Positions 34,111-35,188 of a stretch of DNA of 35,188 nt are shown here, piece after piece. Both the position numbers and the translations under genes were made by a program. The DNA lies in assembly GCA_021797025.1 (NCBI GenBank), contig JAKAAK010000003.1:1-35188 (forward strand). The letters run 5' to 3'. How positions within the stretch are numbered: position 1 is the stretch's first letter; each line of letters opens with the position of its first letter. Source of the DNA: Thermoplasmata archaeon. GTDB taxonomy: Archaea > Thermoplasmatota > Thermoplasmata > Thermoplasmatales > Thermoplasmataceae. The notes below the pieces were generated by a model. The model saw only the letters and a list, made by a program, of their open reading frames with translations. It did no database searches and was not told where the DNA came from.

Positions 34111-34965
34111 TTGATCGTTGATGTAACATTACTGGAATATGTTCTGGCTATAATAGCAGGTGTGGCTGTGGGATTTAGCCTGGGTTTAATAGGTGGCGGT
34201 GGATCTATTCTTGCTGTTCCATTATTTATTTATTTTGTGGGTATACCTTACCCACATCTGGCAATAGGTACTACTGCTCTGGCTGTAGGTATAACAGCAT
34301 TTATAAATTTTGCACAGCATTTAAAGAAAAAAAATGCAAGCATGAAACTTGGGGGGACCTTTGCACTGGTAGGTACCGTGGGTGTATTAATAGGGTCTAC
34401 AGTAGGGCTTATAATTAAGGGTGGTGAATTATTGTTCTTCTTCTCAATGCTTATGATTATAATTGGAATGTATATGTATATAAGCAAATGCCATGCAGTT
34501 CCGGATGAGGATTGCAGTAAGGTTGTAAAAAACACAAAGTACAGTAAGGTTTCCAGTTATTCTTTAATCGTTGGCCTTGCCTCCGGTTTCTTCGGTATCG
34601 GTGGTGGCTTTTTAATAGTTCCGGGTTTACTGGCATCTTCAAAAATAAAAATAAGCATGGCAATAGGGACATCACTTGTTGCAGTTGGGACATTCGGTGT
34701 TGTTACTGCAGTAAGGTACGCAGTTGTATCTCCGGGATTAACATATGTGTCACAGGGCATGATAGGTGATGTATTATATCTTATTGCCATAGTTTATGTA
34801 ATTGGCGGTATATTTGGAGGATACCTCGGTACAGAACTTTCAATACATCTTGGTGGCAAGAAAAATGAATTAAGGAAGGTGTTCTCAGTTATAATTATAC
34901 TTGTTGGAATATACGTTGCCTATGAATCATATCCGGCACTGCTTACTGTTTTAGCAGCATTATAA
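34111..34965 (+). CDS. TauE/SafE-family anion exporter
   Basis: A 284-aa protein with eight or so membrane helices in two related halves. Each begins with the family glycine motif: GFSLGLIGGGGSILAVPLFI in the first half and GLASGFFGIGGGFLIVPGLL in the second. TauE/SafE proteins move sulfite, sulfoacetate or related sulfur-containing or organic anions out of cells. In an acidophile living on sulfide ores, export of sulfite is a plausible role. The start is a TTG at 34111, as no in-frame ATG is near. The palindrome 50-70 bp upstream suggests tight transcriptional control. Confidence 0.86.
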   Translation: MIVDVTLLEYVLAIIAGVAVGFSLGLIGGGGSILAVPLFIYFVGIPYPHLAIGTTALAVGITAFINFAQHLKKKNASMKLGGTFALVGTVGVLIGSTVGLIIKGGELLFFFSMLMIIIGMYMYISKCHAVPDEDCSKVVKNTKYSKVSSYSLIVGLASGFFGIGGGFLIVPGLLASSKIKISMAIGTSLVAVGTFGVVTAVRYAVVSPGLTYVSQGMIGDVLYLIAIVYVIGGIFGGYLGTELSIHLGGKKNELRKVFSVIIILVGIYVAYESYPALLTVLAAL

Positions 34966-35006
34966 ATTTTATATTTTTAAAAATGATTTTTATGGATGGT
35001 AAAAAA

Positions 35007-35188
35007 TTAATCAGATAAACTTTCCATTAATATGCCAAATCTGTTCTCTATTCTTTTCAGCGCATAACCCAGAACATCTATAGCCTTTAATGAACCATCG
35101 GTTTCAAACCTGAATATAAATTTTGTATCATTTTCCTCAATTTTTACCTTATCCTCTTCAAATAACTGTGATTTGTGCACTGTTACGT
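35007..35188 (-). CDS. Probable RNA polymerase subunit D, C-terminal end (partial)
   Basis: Sixty codons enter from the right edge and end at TAA 35007-35009. The peptide (VTVHKSQLFEEDKVKIEE, then KFIFRFETDGSLKAIDVLGYALKRIENRF) matches the end of archaeal RpoD/Rpb3, where a strand of the form FIFxxExxGSL is followed by a dimerisation helix. The evidence is one short motif, so the related subunit L or another alpha-like protein is possible. Confidence 0.55.
   Translation of the reverse strand, partial: VTVHKSQLFEEDKVKIEENDTKFIFRFETDGSLKAIDVLGYALKRIENRFGILMESLSD

Overview
The window looks like chromosomal DNA of a thermoacidophilic, wall-less archaeon of the Thermoplasmatales, most like the Acidiplasma/Ferroplasma group. 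The signs are A+T-rich DNA with many ATA, TTA and AGG codons, archaeal informational genes (ribosomal protein S15, Nep1, a GAN/RecJ-like DHH nuclease, Pelota, a JAMM protease, a probable RNA polymerase subunit D tail), AglB-type N-glycosylation, an acid-type sedolisin protease, and leaderless promoters with a TATA box about 25 bp before the start codon. The genus is an inference from gene content and composition, not from a search.

Layout. 1-1,630: a regulator running off the left edge, and a small DUF5678-like gene. Both are read leftward, each from an identical 30-bp promoter copy. 1,629-2,933: an amino-acid permease. 2,970-10,024: a surface glycosylation operon with a giant oligosaccharyltransferase (AglB, 2,061 aa) and a small membrane-anchored partner. 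10,019-11,199: a RuvC-like protein and an unknown protein on the minus strand. 11,478-14,716: tRNA-Cys, then accessory-looking genes (alpha/beta hydrolase, DUF5680, winged-helix regulator plus polytopic membrane protein). 14,865-21,000: M48 membrane protease, Nep1, S15, a mobile element, a DHH nuclease, an M20 hydrolase and an S66 peptidase. 21,000-22,110: a G+C-richer transferred block with a UbiA/MenA prenyltransferase and an IS630 transposase fragment. 22,190-23,480: unknown small proteins and a degraded stretch. 23,478-25,389: split cobalamin-independent methionine synthase. 25,459-29,500: anchored sedolisin and another secreted protein. 29,529-32,742: UbiX, Mut7-C RNase, Pelota, JAMM protease and NAD kinase. 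32,749-34,965: second copy of the mobile element, an ACT-like protein and a TauE/SafE exporter with a palindromic operator. The right edge holds the end of a probable rpoD.

Most notable signal. Two related elements of about 440 bp (17,093-17,534 and, inverted, 32,749-33,184) have IS200/IS605-like end hairpins but no full transposase. Each has its right end a few bases before the start codon of a core gene (DHH nuclease, NAD kinase), and the right-end motif CCTGGRGGT supplies the Shine-Dalgarno sequence. The left end of the first copy has overwritten the C-terminus of ribosomal protein S15. Next in interest are the AglB with roughly 1,150 extra extracellular residues, the duplicated promoter with the DUF5678 cassette, the RuvC-like protein, and the transferred UbiA/IS630 block. 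No CRISPR array, rRNA or replication origin was recognised.
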